Source of the DNA: Lactuca virosa
Taxonomy: Eukaryota > Streptophyta > Magnoliopsida > Asterales > Asteraceae
Length of the DNA: 64,000 bases
Assembly: GCA_928212115.1 (NCBI GenBank)
Contig: CAKMRJ010005634.1
Location: forward strand, 250,832,375 to 250,896,374
Reading direction: 5' to 3'
Shown here: piece after piece, positions 10,695 through 22,878 of the stretch
How positions within the stretch are numbered: the first letter of the stretch is position 1
Layout of the letters: the number at the start of each line of letters is the position of its first letter
Notes under the pieces: generated by a model
Seen by the model: the letters and a program-made list of their open reading frames with translations, nothing else
Told to the model about the DNA's origin: nothing
The model's database searches: none
Program-made: the position numbers and the translations under genes

Positions 10695-11882
10695 AATGGT
10701 GAATTTCAATCTGAACACAATGACGAATTTCTCTCACTTGCTTGGATCGTCAACAAAGATTCCGATGCTGATCCCCGAGTACTATGAGCAATGGGATAAG
10801 ATGGAAGACTATCTGAATGGGATCGATGAAGATTTGATGTGATCCATCAGTAAAGGTCCATTTCTTCCAGAGATGCTTGTTACTCTTGGAACTGCTGCTA
10901 CGAATGATGATATGATCACGCAAGGAAACAAGGTGAAGGCGAATGATAAGAAATGTCTATGTGAATTACGTGGTGCTATTCCACTCGTAGTTTACAACTA
11001 TATTCGTGGATGTTCTACAGCCAAGCAGATTTGGGATACCTTGAAGGAGAAGTATCAAGGTAATGAGAAGACGAAGAAGAGTTCTGTAAAACAGTGCTTG
11101 CTAGAATTAGGAGAATTCAAGCAAAAATACAATAAGTCAATCTAACCGTACTATGATTGATTGAATGAATGGATTTTCAAGTGTTCTCGATATGGAGTGA
11201 CTCGTTCGTCCGTGGAGTTGAATCTCACTTTTCTTATGGGCTTACGAAAGGAGTGGTGAAACATTATTTTGGTGATTAAAACTCAAGAAAGCTTTGATGG
11301 TTACTCTCTCGTAAATATGTGTAATGTCTTGAAAGCACATGAAAGCGAGATCAATGACATTGCTGAAGAAAGTAAACTGAGTCTTGGAGGACCATTAGAT
11401 TTGGTATCGAAAGTTGTTGGTAAGGAGTTTGAGTATGAAGAAGAAGCCAAAGATAGCGAAGAGGGATTCCTATTCAACTTTGATGATGAAGCAGTCACAT
11501 ACTACTCTAACAACAAAGTGAATAAATTCTTCAAGAAGCCTTTCAATGAAAAGTTTAAGAACAATTATGAGAAAAAAAGTGTGACTTCGACTGGAAAAAG
11601 TGTGAAGGATGAGTCGAAAGTGGAGAAGAAAGATGTTAAGAGTTCGTATGAGAATAAGGAGTTAAAGCTGAAAGGAGACTCAGGTTACGATTGTAACTAC
11701 TACAATGGGTCGAATTATTTGGCAAAAGATTGCATGCTCAGGAAGAAAAAAGAGAAGAGGAAGAAGGAACTTATAAGATCTGGTCTTCTGGATCGGATAA
11801 TGATGAGATGTGAAATCCAACTCATGGGGCAATGTATGCAAAAGTGGAAGAAGTTTAAGAGGAGAAAGTTGTTTCTGATGAG
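10695..11882 (+). pseudogene. gag of element A
   Basis: The capsid precursor begins at the ATG at 10695 (MVNFNLNTMTNFSHLLG). The conserved gag helix block follows: EYYEQWDKMEDYLNG, then CLCELRGAIPLVVYNYI, AKQIWDTLKEKYQG and an intact-looking EESKLSL..LVSKVVGKEFE region. An in-frame TGA at 10840-10842 and stops near 11143 and 11258 break it. The zinc knuckle expected near 11690-11740 reads CNYYNGSNYLAKDC, so the first Cys spacing and the His are lost. Downstream it passes, with a frameshift at about 11880, into a coiled-coil linker. Confidence 0.85.
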
Positions 11883-14224
11883 ATGAGTGAAGAGGAAGAG
11901 ATTACTGGCCGGTGTTTCGTGTCCAGTGACTCGACTAAATCACCAATAACTGCTAAGGTATGTGATCTTCTCAATTCATTTAAAATTCCTTCATCTTCTT
12001 ATAATGATATTTTGTCTGAGTTTGATAATACATGTGCTTATCTCAATGACATGTTAATCTCCATGAGTAGTGAAGCAGAAAAGTCCAAGTCCCAATTTTA
12101 TGAAGCTAGAAATAAACTAGAAGAGAAGAAACGACTAGTGGAATCTCTTGATCTTAGAATAACTAATCTTTTAATAGATAAAGATTCACTCAGAATGGAC
12201 AATTCGATGTTTATTAAACAAAGAAACAACATATATTGTAATTATGCTAAGCGTCTGTATGGTAAACTAACATAATTTTATCACTCTGTTGACATATACG
12301 ACGAACATCGTTGGAAATTGCTTCCTTTTCTTTCATAAACAACATATGACTGTGAAAGTAATATTACTGATTATGATAAAATTCCAATTGATTCATATGC
12401 ATATGGTATATTAAATATAAATGACTGTTTGAATGTTGATGATCTTGTGCATATTGTGAATGAGACCTTAACTAAAACGAACAAGTCAAGATTTTGAACA
12501 CGACTGAAAAATCGACATTTGGATCTCAACAAAATTTTGCTGATATTAAAGATAATTCTGACAATATCAGTGAAATTGAGGAAGAGGAATGTGTCGATTG
12601 CTCATGATTGTTTGTCATTAATGTTAATTCATTGGCTAAAGGAAAAGAAAAATGTAATGGTTCAATGTCAAAAGTAAACAATGATCAAAATTCAACATCC
12701 AAAGTCAGTGATCCTCATGATCATGTTGTGGTTGAAGATTGTGTGACTGATGAGGATGAAGTTTCGAATGAGAAACCAATTCCAAGAGTTGTGGTCGAAC
12801 AAGTCTTCGATGACTCTAAGGAGTATTCGAATGTGTTGAAAAATAAAGGAAAACATTACCTTGAATCGAATTCAGTGGTTTATCCCAGGTTCAAGGATTC
12901 AAAAGAAGTTGTGTTTCCAAATAAAGTATTTGTCACCAAAGGAAATGGTGATAATGTGGCTCTGGAATTGAAAAAATTGGTAAAAGAAGACAATGAAAGT
13001 GTGACAAAAGAAGGATTCTATTCGAATCAAAACACAATTGAAAATGGTTTGAACAAAAATTCAAAAAATTTTCAACAACAAAATAGACCAAAACGTGTTT
13101 GGGCAGTGAAAACAGTAAAATCAGTTGTTGATAATAAAGAAAAAGGTGTTGATTCTTTAACCAATGATCCAAAACGTCAAATTGTGAAAACATAAACTTT
13201 CAAAGAAAGAGTTGAAAAATTGGCTTGTGATGAAGGAATTTTGAAAACAAAAGCACAAAATAAAGCCTATTGGAAAAATGTAAAAGCTTTTCATAATGAA
13301 AAGGGTTTTCAACAAAAATCCTCCGAGCAAGAAGTTTTCACAAAATGCAAAGAACTATAAAAAACAATCTCAAAAACAAAATGGTTTTCAAAAGAGTCAA
13401 AACTATGTCCAAAATCAATTTCGACCAAATAATTTTCAAAGAAATATTCAAAATCTTGGACAAAGGAGTTTTGTTCAAAAACATGATCAAAGGAGCTTTG
13501 GTCAAAGTCATGGAAATGGAAATTTTGCTCAAAATAATGGACAAAGGAATTTTGTTCAAAATCATGGACGAAGGAATTTTGGTCAAAATCATGTACAAAG
13601 AAGTTTTGATCAAAATAGAAAAGTTTTTCAACAAAATGGCGTTGGTTATCAAAACCAATATCAAAATCGTTTCCAAAATCATCCAAAAAAGGTCATTTCC
13701 AAAAAGAGAATTTGAAAAATTGGAATTTAAAGGAAAGATTAATGAACTATTCAAAGCTAAAAGCCCACATTTTCCAAATCCCGATTCGAAACAAAAGATG
13801 AAAACATCTTTCGCAAAAAGGTAAAAGTGATGTTAAGAATATCAATCATTGGTTTGGGGGAAAAGGAAAACAATATCAATCAGGAAAGTATTATAAAGAG
13901 CAAATTCAATCTGCTTACGAGAAGTACTTGAATGATTCGATGAGTGGAAGTACTTCGTCTCAAGAATATACTCCAACAGTGCAAAAGTGGAATGAAATTC
14001 CAAAGAAGAAAGTTGATACTTCTCAGAAAAAGGATGAGAAAGTGAAAGTCAATGTTGAACCTTCCCCATTGCATGATTACATTTCGATGCCTAAAGCCAA
14101 TCAAATTGACTTATTTGACAGTTTCAAATCAAAAGTTTGTAATTGGGTCTTAGGTTCTTCGTTGCATAATATGTTCCAAACTAATGTCCAAGGACCCAAA
14201 AGGTCTTGGGGACCCAAATTTTTC
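11883..14224 (+). pseudogene. gag-protease linker region of element A (coiled coil, then N/Q-rich repeats)
   Basis: Open frames 11883-12275, 12608-13195, 13296-13715 and 13928-14227 are pieces of one former reading frame. The first part is a heptad-rich coiled coil (SEAEKSKSQFYEARNKLEEKK). The second is acidic and Lys-rich. The third is Asn/Gln/Arg/Phe-rich, with a nine-residue tandem repeat. The last, ending VQGPKRSWGPKFF, leads to the protease, which resumes after the Harbinger insertion at 18552. Long coiled-coil linkers are usual in Sireviruses. I assign no enzymatic function. Confidence 0.7.
13461..13622 (+). repeat. 27-bp coding minisatellite, six units
   Basis: Six direct units of 27 bp start at 13461, 13488, 13515, 13542, 13569 and 13596. 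They encode QRSFVQKHD, QRSFGQSHG, NGNFAQNNG, QRNFVQNHG, RRNFGQNHV and QRSFDQNRK. Each unit keeps Phe at position 4 and Gln at position 6. Confidence 0.9.
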
Positions 14225-15299
14225 TAAGGGATTTTTTGTTTCGTATCATTCCAATGGAATTAAAGGGAATTGGAAATTAAATTCCGGTAGAAAACACGTT
14301 TGGCTAACAAAATAAAAGGAATTAGATTTCCATAATAAAGATTCAATTCCATATTTGAAAGATTTATAATTCTTTCACAGTTCAGCAAGAATCTACATTC
14401 AATTCATTAGCTTTGTTTTAAATTACACAGCTATCCTCCAAAATTGTCCATGCGTGAAATCAGAAAAAAATCATTTACGTGATTTTCATATCACTTCTAC
14501 AATTACATTCTCTTCTCGGTTATATATATTTGCAACAGGTATTTTCCAAACGATCCCATCTATTTATCATTGTTGCTGTGCTACCGTATCTCCTGTGGTT
14601 CGTCATTCCTGTATCGTCTTCATTCACAAGTAAGACCTCAAATCCTTCTATTTTCTGCAATCAATTGTGTTTTATTATTGTTTTTATACATTTTCGTTTG
14701 TTCTTTCATCTTTTTGTGATACACAGTTACATAATATAGTCACATTTGTGTTACTGTACTTCATCTCTACTTCATATCTAGTTGTATTTCATCTTCTTTT
14801 TTTTTGGATAAAGTATCATTATTATCTTTACATGTATACGTATAAATCTTCTGGTTTGGATTTCCTGTTAGGGAGGTGCAATCAATCGTTTTATAATTAT
14901 GCACACCAAGTGTTTGTGTTTTTACCTCTGTGGTATTTTCTTTATTTGCCAACATAATTTTTTTTCTTTTCTTTTTGTGTTCACTCATTTTACCACTAGT
15001 GTTTGTTTTAATTGAGAAGATAAGATTAAATCCCATAAATTACTAAAAGCTATAATTGATAACCAATAATGACAAAACGAAGTTAACAGATTGTAATTTT
15101 TTACTTTCATGTGCATTTGTGCTTGATAAATTTGCTTTTTAAAACATCATTCAATTCCTTTTTATACTAATAGATTGTACTAACTCATTGAAATTACATT
15201 TGCAACAACTCAAATATGTTAATAACTCAATTTCACAACATTATCAACTATTATGTCCTTGAAGTGTAAAAAATTTCTTTTGTCGGAGATGAGCAGGAA

Positions 15300-16662
15300 A
15301 TGGCACGACTTAGTGTAATTAGAAGCAAACATAGAAAAAAGATAAGTCAAATAGTCGTTACATTTTGGAATGAAGTTATGACAACTATTACATGGTTTTT
15401 TATCACGGTGTTCAAGCTACTACAAATATACAACAACGGTAAACCACGTATCAAAAACATATCGTCGGATGTGGATCGGCAGTCAATATTGCACAAATAC
15501 GCTTACAAAAGCGACAATACGTGCATATAACACCTTAGGATGACCCGAAGACGTTTCACAAAGTTATGTGAAATGCTTCAAACATTAGGTGGGTTAAGAA
15601 CAAGTAGACATATGGATATTGATGAACAAGTGTCCATATTTCTTCACATTATTGCACATAATGTGAAGAATCTGGTCATGATAGGTCGTTTCCAGCGTTC
15701 TGGAGAAACAATTAGCAAAACTGTTACGCGAGTTTGCAACGCGGTGATAAAGTTGCATCCATATTTGCTTAAGAAACCCGAACCGGTTACAGAAAATTCT
15801 ACAGATCAAAAGATGGAAGTGGTTCAAGGTATATATAATACTTATAAAATTTCCGGTTAGTACATGAATTGCTTGATATAACATATAGCCTTTTTGTTTT
15901 TATATTGTGTAGAACTGTCTAGGAGCTTTAGATGGAACACATATAAAGTGCTTAGTGCCATTAAAAGACAAGCCCAAATGCAGGACAGGAAAAAATGATA
16001 TTGCCACAAATGTGTTAGGGGTGTGTTCACAAGATATGCAGTTTATCTATGTTTTACCGGGATGAGAGGGCTCAGCTGCAGATGGTAGAGTGCTTCGAGA
16101 TGCCCTACTTAGGCCACATGGATTGAAGGTCCCGAGGCCGGGTATGTATAATAGTTGGTATTTTAGATATGTATTAGTTATTAATTATACTAACTATACT
16201 ACATATATGGGTTATTATTTGGTAGATGCTGGTTATACAAATGGTGAAAGATTTTTAGCCCCTTATAGAGGTCAAAGATATCATTTGAATGATTGGCGTG
16301 CTGGATACCAACCAACTACACCTACAGAATTATTCAACATGAGACATTCATCTGCGAGAAATGTTATAGAAAGATGTTTTGGTATTTTGAAGGCAAGATG
16401 GGTAATTTTAAGGGATAACTCATATTATCCTATTGATCTTAAAAATAAGATCATACTGGCATGTTGTCTTCTTCATAATTATATAAGGCAGGAAATGATA
16501 ATTGATCCATTTGAGAACCGCTTTGAACTAGACGAGGGAACCGGAGATGTCGGCGGTGGAGATGATGATAACATCACTTCTGTTGGTGTATCAACCGAGT
16601 GGACTAAATTTAGAAACAACTTAGCACAAAATATGTTTGATTCTTGGAATACTACACATTGA
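15300..16662 (+). pseudogene. PIF/Harbinger transposase (DDE_Tnp_4 family)
   Basis: Residues recognisable as the Harbinger nuclease: MTRRRFTKLCEMLQTLGGL (N-terminal helix-turn-helix block), GALDGTHIKC with the first catalytic Asp, EGSAADGRVLRDALL with the second Asp, YYLVDAGYTNGERFLAPYRG, and NVIERCFGILKARW with the catalytic Glu. An intron at about 15830-15911 separates the N-terminal block from GALDGTH; the exact junction is uncertain because of a small indel. A TAA at 15528-15530 cuts off the first exon. A TGA at 16063-16065 replaces the Trp normally before EGS. The open 16090-16662 frame may read through a second short intron. The gene should not yield an active enzyme. Confidence 0.85.
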
Positions 16663-16836
16663 TCATTTCTTTTTTTGTTATGTTGATCATTTACTATGAA
16701 CGAATTTGTGCTACATTTGTTATTTTCAATAATGAAGCTTAATTTATTTTTACTAGTTATATCTGTTGTATATATAGTTTGTTTTTTATTACATGCATTG
16801 TTTCATCTAATTTTTATTTTTATAATAATAGGCGTG

Positions 16837-17780
16837 ATGGAAGAAAGTAGAAACTATCGCAACTGGACAATTACTGAAGATGCCAAGCTCGTGGAAGCAT
16901 TGGTAAACATGGTGAACATGGAAGGATTTAAAGCCGATAATGGTTTTAAATCTGGATATTTACAACATCTAGAAAACGCAATGAAGGAAAAAATACCTAG
17001 CTAAGGCATATTGGGTAAACCCCACATTGAGTCAAGAATCAAAACCATGAAAAAAGATTGGCAAGTTGTTTATGATATGGTTAATGGTACGAACACTAGT
17101 GGTTTTGGTTATGATAGCTCCACTCATTCTGTAACAGCTGAACCAGCAGTTTGGGATTCTTACATACAGGTAATTAAAACTTTTATATATTTTTTATTTC
17201 TTAACTATTTAAATTATATATTTAATTGCTAACCTTTTATGATACACAATAGGTTCATAAAGAGGCAGGAAAATGGAGAAATAAGATATTTCCTCATTAT
17301 GAGGATTTATGTATCATTTTTGGAAAAGATAGAACTCAAGGTAATAAAGCCAAGGATTTTGCCCAAATGGAAGAATATGCAAATAATGAAGAACAATCTG
17401 AACAAATAGAAGACAGTTTTGAAGAACAAATAATAGAAAATGAAGAATCTCCAAATGCACGATCAAAGAAGAGAAAAAATAGAGTTGATGATGTTATTAA
17501 GGGAATAACTATTGCAGCTAACGTCCTTGGAGAAAAACTTGAAAAGGCGGCGAATAGCATGAATCAAGCAATACTTGGAGAAACAGAAGTACAAAAAAGC
17601 TTCAATGGTGATTCCTGAAATTTCGAAAATGCGGTCATTGAGTGTCATGGATAGGTTCAAAGCTAGTAGGAAAATAATGCATGATCCAGAAACCGTGTTA
17701 AGTTTTTGGAATTTGGAAGGACAAGATCGAGAGGATTTGTGAAGTTCATGTTGGAAGAGTGATATGATTATGAACTAGGT
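16837..17780 (+). pseudogene. Harbinger Myb/SANT-like DNA-binding partner protein
   Basis: The second PIF/Harbinger gene normally encodes a Myb/SANT-like protein that helps the transposase bind DNA and enter the nucleus. Here the ATG at 16837 starts MEESRNYRNWTITEDAKLVEAL, followed by KPHIESRIKTMKKDWQVVYDM, and after an intron at about 17170-17252, HKEAGKWRNKIFPHYEDL. Next come an acidic and basic stretch (RSKKRKNRVDDV) and a C-terminal KIMHDPETVLSFWNLEGQDRE. A TAA at 17002-17004 and a frameshift near 17600 break it. It lies about 170 bp after the transposase on the same strand. Confidence 0.8.
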
Positions 17781-18551
17781 ATCTACACATTATTTTACGT
17801 AGTGTGCTGTTAGCATTTTTTAATTTCATATTGGGAATAATGAATGACATTTGTTTCTTTATATTATTATATATAATCACTAGGTCATAACCCGTGGAAA
17901 CCACGGTCGGTATATTTAAAAATTTTATATAGATAAAAAAATAGTAAATGTCAAAAAAAAAAAGATACTATCGATTGTAAGTAATTATGAATTAATTTGT
18001 TAAGCAAAAAAAACATAATAATGTTATTAGGATATGATTTTGTATTTTCAAAATTTGAATTGAATTTGATTTGTTACCAAAAAAAGGAAATAATAAAAAT
18101 CATAGAAAAATGCCACGTGTCAAAGAAACATTCTAAAAAGCTGACACGTGTCATTTTTAGGTTTCATTTATTAGAAGAGGTAGATTTTATTTTAATTAAA
18201 CAATGTTTTTATAATTTGTATGTGTTCAACAAAATACATGATAGTTATTTTCTAATCTATATTTTGTAGATGAGTTCAATAAAAAAACATTGTAATTAAA
18301 TAAACTTCGTCATGTTTATTAAAACATGTAATAAGTTACAAAAAAAACCATTAAAGGGTATTTATGTCATATTACAAAATTTATTTTCCAATTCCTTTGT
18401 GAAATCAGCAAACGAAACAGAAAACAGATTACATTCCATGCCAACCAAACACATTTCAGCTTTTAGTAAATTCAGTTTCCAATTCCGTCAGATTCCAATT
18501 CATTTGACAGATTCCATTCCTTTCAAAAACATTTTGCGAACGAAACGCGCC

Positions 18552-19900
18552 TAATTGATCTCAAGTTCTATGTGACGAGAAATATGACGAAAAATGGTAT
18601 ATCGATAGTGGATGCTCGCGTCACATGACTGGAAGGAAGGAGAATTTGCGAGATTTTCGAAAGTTGGACAATGTTGGAGTTATCAAGTTTGGAAACAAAA
18701 ACAAGTGTAAAGTCAAATGTTATGGAAAAGTAACGAATGGGAAATTCACTGTGAATCAAGTTGCCTATGTTTAAGGACTAAAGCACAATCTGATTAGTGT
18801 TTCCCAACTAGTTGTTGGCACTGGTAATCAGGTACTCTTTGACGAGGAAGGAAGTATTATCTCTAACAAGGAAACGAAGGAGATTCTACTAAATTTGGAA
18901 CGAAAGGGAGACATGTTAACTCTTGACTTGAAACCAATTGTGGGTGTTCCCTTAGTGTGTTTGCTATCGAAAGCATCCTCCGATCTCAACTAGTTATGAC
19001 TTCGACGTCTTTCTCATCTCAACTTCAAAAATCTAAACGGACTTGTTCTTAATGATCTTGTTCGTGGTTTACCTATTTTAAAATTTGACAATGACTCTTT
19101 GTGTGCTGTATGTGAGCAAGGAAAGCAACATCGTCAAGGTCATCTGATCATCATTGATTCAAAAATCATCGAACCTTTGGAACTTCTTCACATTTACTTG
19201 TGTGAAACTTCGATTGTTGAGGCTCTCAATAAGAAGAAGTACATACTAGTTATTGTTGATCATTTTTCCAAGTTTACTTGGGTTTTCTTTATTCGACAGA
19301 AGTTTGAAACTGCTTAAGTGATGATTGATTTTATTAGGAACATCGAATTGAGCTTAAAAAGGAAATTTCGAAAGATAAAGAGTGATAATGGAACGGAGTT
19401 CAAAAAATCAAATTCTAGATTCATTTTTTACTGAACAGGGCATAACTCATAATTTTTCGTCTATATACACACTGCAACAAAATGGTGTGGTTGTAAGGAG
19501 AAATCGTTCCTTGTGTGAAGCGGCGAGAACAATGCTTACCTATGTGAATTTGACACAATACTTTTGGGCAGAAGCGGTTTTGACTGGTTGCTTTATGCAA
19601 AATCGTTCTTTCATTCGTCGTCGTTTTAACGTAACAGCTTATGAAATTATAAAAAAAAGGAAACCTAATGAAAATATTTTCCATATTTTTGGATGCAGAT
19701 GTTTCATTATGAATCTCAAGGATAATATTTCCAAATTTCAGTCGAAAGCTGATGAAGGGATTTTCTTGGGATATTCTTAAAATTTTGTAGCCTATAGGGT
19801 GTTAAACAAGCGAACCAGGAAGCTCGAAGAAACATTCAATCTCACATTCGATGATCATTATTTCAAAAGAATTTAACAGAACTTCATTCAAAAAATAATT
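18552..19900 (+). pseudogene. Protease and integrase region of element A
   Basis: WYIDSGCSRHMTG at about 18594 is the copia aspartic protease motif (DSG intact). A GAG-pre-integrase segment with CAVCEQGKQHRQGH follows at about 19099-19140. The integrase core reads LLHIYLCETSIVEALNKKKY at about 19185: the first catalytic Asp (usually HxDL) is Tyr here. KSDNGTEF, with the second Asp, is kept at about 19380, and a weak ER/NRS segment marks the third acidic position. Many stops and frameshifts follow. The region is entered directly after the right TSD of the Harbinger insertion. Confidence 0.85.
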
Positions 19901-20063
19901 ATTGATGAATCAAATGTTGAATCTGAGCCAATGAATTCTTATGATATTGATCTTGATTTAATTTTTGGTATCTCTGATATGGCTATTAATGCAGAGATCA
20001 AAATGCTGATGATAATCAAGTTCCTGAGGCATCAAAACACTCTGATGATTCGACAGTCACAAA

Positions 20064-20209
20064 TAGGGGTGGCAACTCTCGACCCAACCCGCAACCCGAC
20101 CCAACCCGAAAATGACGAGTTTGGGTTGAGATTTTTGACCCGCCAACCCGTTTATTTCATGGGTTGAGTTGGTTTACATGTTTGGGTTCATGGGTCAACT
20201 CGCCAACCC

Positions 20210-20281
<72 letters not shown>

Positions 20282-20842
20282 CATTTATAAAAACTAGATA
20301 TATTTAAATATTAGTGAAATCTGATTTCCTTCCGTATTCGTAATATTTCGTATCATTGTATTCCTTCCGTATTTGTATGTGGTTAGTCCGCGTTTGCAGT
20401 GGCCTAATCAAAAAAGAAAAAAAAACATGTCATTTTTAGATATTCACGAGTCACGAATGAATAACGCATTTCACTTTGTATGAATGTTTTCATTTTTCAA
20501 TTTTATTTGGATGTTAATGACTTTATGAACTTTTGTTGAAAACCTATTTTTTATGTTAATTAGTTTAATCACTTTATGCCTTTATGTTGAAAAAACATCA
20601 TTTTTAAAAATGCATTGCTTATATTTTAAACGAGTTATATGGGTTGGGTTCAACCCATTTACTTGTGAACCCGTGAACCCATATACTTAAATGGGTTATA
20701 TGGGTTGGGTTGGGTTGAAGTTTCCAACCCACCAACCGATGACCCGCCAACCCGCCAAACCATATATTATATGGGTTGGGTTGAGTTTATGTTTTCTGAA
20801 CTGACAACCCGCCAACCCGATCCAACCCATTTGTCAGGCCTA
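20064..20842. mobile_element. hAT-type MITE (non-autonomous) in element A
   Basis: An exact 8-bp target duplication GTCACAAA flanks it (20056-20063, 20843-20850). The left end TAGGGGTGGCAA and the right end, reverse-complemented, TAGGCCTGACAA are 12-bp inverted repeats with nine matches, as in hAT elements. Both subterminal regions are filled with CCCAACCCG / CGGGTTGGG motifs in opposite orientation, so the element can fold back. An (AT)n tract lies at 20211-20279. There is no transposase gene; the open frame starting at 20705 is a by-product of the repeats. Confidence 0.92.
20211..20279. repeat. (TA)n microsatellite
   Basis: About 34 TA units inside the hAT MITE. Confidence 0.95.
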
Positions 20843-20850
20843 GTCACAAA

Positions 20851-22878
20851 TGAAGAAAATGAATCACATTCTTCATCAACTTCAAGAGTAAATGTTGGAA
20901 GAATACATGTTTCGACTTGTGATCAAGTGGAGGGGGAGCACTTGATTTCGACGTCTCAAAACGAAAGACATGATTCATATGTCGAGGGGGAGCATATGAC
21001 ATCTCAAGCTCATGTCGAGGGGGAGCGTATGCCTAACGATGCTGATGTTGAGGGGGATCATCACATCTCAAATCCATTGGTTGAGGGGGAGCCAAATGGA
21101 TCGAATCATGATAATGGTAATGATCAAAATAATGGTTTTCATGATGTAATTGATAATATCTCAATTGCAGGAGAAGGTTCAGAAGCTGATGACATCTTTG
21201 AAGATGCACCTTTAGACTTTGATCCTGCAGATCTACCGATTGACAAGTGGACAAAAGATCATTTGAAAGAACAGATTCTTGGTGATCCAAGTTCTTGTGT
21301 CTTGACTGGAGCCCAGATTCGAGAAAGAAATGAGGTGTTGAATGTTCATCAAGAATTTTGTATGTTTAATGTTTTTATTTTGAATTTAGAACCAAAAACA
21401 GTAAAGGTTGCATTAGAACACTCTGATTGGATTTTTGCAATGCAATCTGAACTTGCTGAATTCGAATGAAACAAGGTTTGGAGATTAATTCCTAAATCGA
21501 AAGATGTTTCGTTAATTGATCTAAAATGGATTTTTAAGAACAAAAATGACACATAAGGAAATATTATTTGAAACAAAGCGAGACTAGTCATAAAAGGTTA
21601 TTCTCAACAAGAAGGTATTGATTATGAGGAAACCTTTGCCCCTATCGCAAGACTCGAGGCGGTATGAATTGTTCTTGCGTATGCAACTCATAAGGATTTC
21701 GATATCTATTAGATGTATGTTAAATGTGCATTCCTCAATGGTGTTCTGGAAGAAACGGTGTACGTCGAACAGCCACTAGGTTTTTGTTAACGATAAGTAT
21801 CATGATCACCATTATATTTTAGACAAGGCAGTCTATGGGTTGAAATAAACACCTCATGCCTGGTATGCAACTCTGGAATTTTTTTGAAAATCACTAAATT
21901 TAAACAAGGATCAGTTGATCCTACTTTATTTCGAAAGAAAGTAGAGGATCATCTGATGCTTGTTCAAATTTATGCCAATGACATTATCTTTGGTTCGAAT
22001 GATCCTTCATTGTCTAAGGAATTTGAGGAACTCATGAAAAGTCAATTCGAAATGAGTATGATAGGTAAAAATCAATAACTTTTTGGGTTTGCATATTCGT
22101 CATAGCAGGGAAGGAATTTTTATCAATCAAGAGAAATATACTCGAAATCTGCTTGAAAGGTTTGGCATGACGAATAACACGAAAGTCAAAGTACCTATGG
22201 CAGTTGGGACGCGCTTAAGTCCTTCGTTGGATAAGCATGTTGTGGTTCTAACGACGTACAGAAGCATGATCGGTTCACTTTTGTATTTAAGCTGCAAGTC
22301 GACCTGATATAATTTTTTTTGTATGTAATTGTGCTAGGTACCAATCGAACTCAAGAGAACCCTATCTTAATGCAGTCAAGAATATCTTTCGATACCTCAA
22401 AGGAACAGTTTTGTTAGGATTATGGTATCCTTCGAAGACATGATTTTTTTATCCAATCATTTTCTGATGCGGACCGGGTGGATTTAAATTGGATCGAAAG
22501 AGCACAATAGGAGGGTGTCAATTATTGGATGGGAAGCTTGTGAGCTAGCAATCAAAAAAGAAAACTTGTGTTTCGATTTCGACTGCTGAGGCAGAGTATG
22601 TTACTGCTGTTGCATGCACATCACAAGTGATTTGGATTCAAAGTCAATTGCGTGACTATGCAATCAACATGAAGAAAATACAATTGTATTCCCATCATCA
22701 AAGCGCAATTCGATTTTTTCACAATCCGGTCCAACACTCTAAAACAAAACATATTGCTCTTCGATATCATTTTATCAAAGACCATGTTGAAGATGGAAAC
22801 ATAGAAGTCCATTTTTTCAAAACAACTGAACAACTTGCTGACATTTTTACAAAAATTTTAGATGAAAAATCATTCTGA
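20851..22878 (+). pseudogene. Reverse transcriptase and RNase H region of element A
   Basis: After the hAT MITE the pol frame resumes. Copia RT blocks are DWIFAMQSELAEFE, LKWIFKNK, ARLVIKGYSQQEGIDYEETFAP, VKCAFLNGVLEETVYVEQP and QIYANDIIFGSNDPSL at about 21963-22000. The catalytic motif, normally YVDD, reads YAND here, so one essential Asp is Asn. RNase H follows: RSMIGSLLYL, STAEAEYVTAVACTSQ, HSKTKHIALRYHFIKD and TTEQLADIFTK, ending at the stop at 22878. Stops at about 21469, 21664 and 21711 and several frameshifts show long decay. Confidence 0.88.
20927..21096 (+). repeat. 33-bp coding minisatellite with GAGGGGGAG cores
   Basis: Units start at 20927, 20981, 21014, 21047 and 21080. The last three intervals are exactly 33 bp and the first is 54 bp. 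They encode VEGEH..., VEGEHMTSQAH, VEGERMPNDAD, VEGDHHISNPL and VEGEPNG. Each unit holds a polypurine core, GAGGGGGAG or GAGGGGGAT, resembling a retrotransposon polypurine tract. The repeats lie between integrase and reverse transcriptase of element A. Confidence 0.9.

Larger units (their letters stand above)
14228..18551 (+). mobile_element. PIF/Harbinger DNA transposon inserted in element A
   Basis: It is flanked by TAA at 14225-14227 and 18552-18554, the 3-bp target typical of PIF/Harbinger. Termini are GGGATTTTTTGTTTCG on the left and, reverse-complemented, GGCGCGTTTCGTTCGC on the right: decayed inverted repeats, with shared subterminal motifs such as GGAATTGGAAA. It carries the two genes expected of the superfamily, a DDE transposase and a Myb/SANT-like protein, both on the plus strand and both broken. 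Length is 4,324 bp. Removing it rejoins the element A protein upstream of its protease. Confidence 0.9.

Noticed and set aside
13309..13824. Several overlapping frames on both strands around the N/Q-rich repeat
   Set aside because: The tandem 27-bp repeat keeps all frames open; only the QRSF/QN frame continues the gag-pol linker.
20705..20830. N-terminal extension of the VEGE repeat frame into MGWVEVSNPPTDD
   Set aside because: These codons are the CCCAACCCG subterminal repeats of the hAT MITE, not element A protein.
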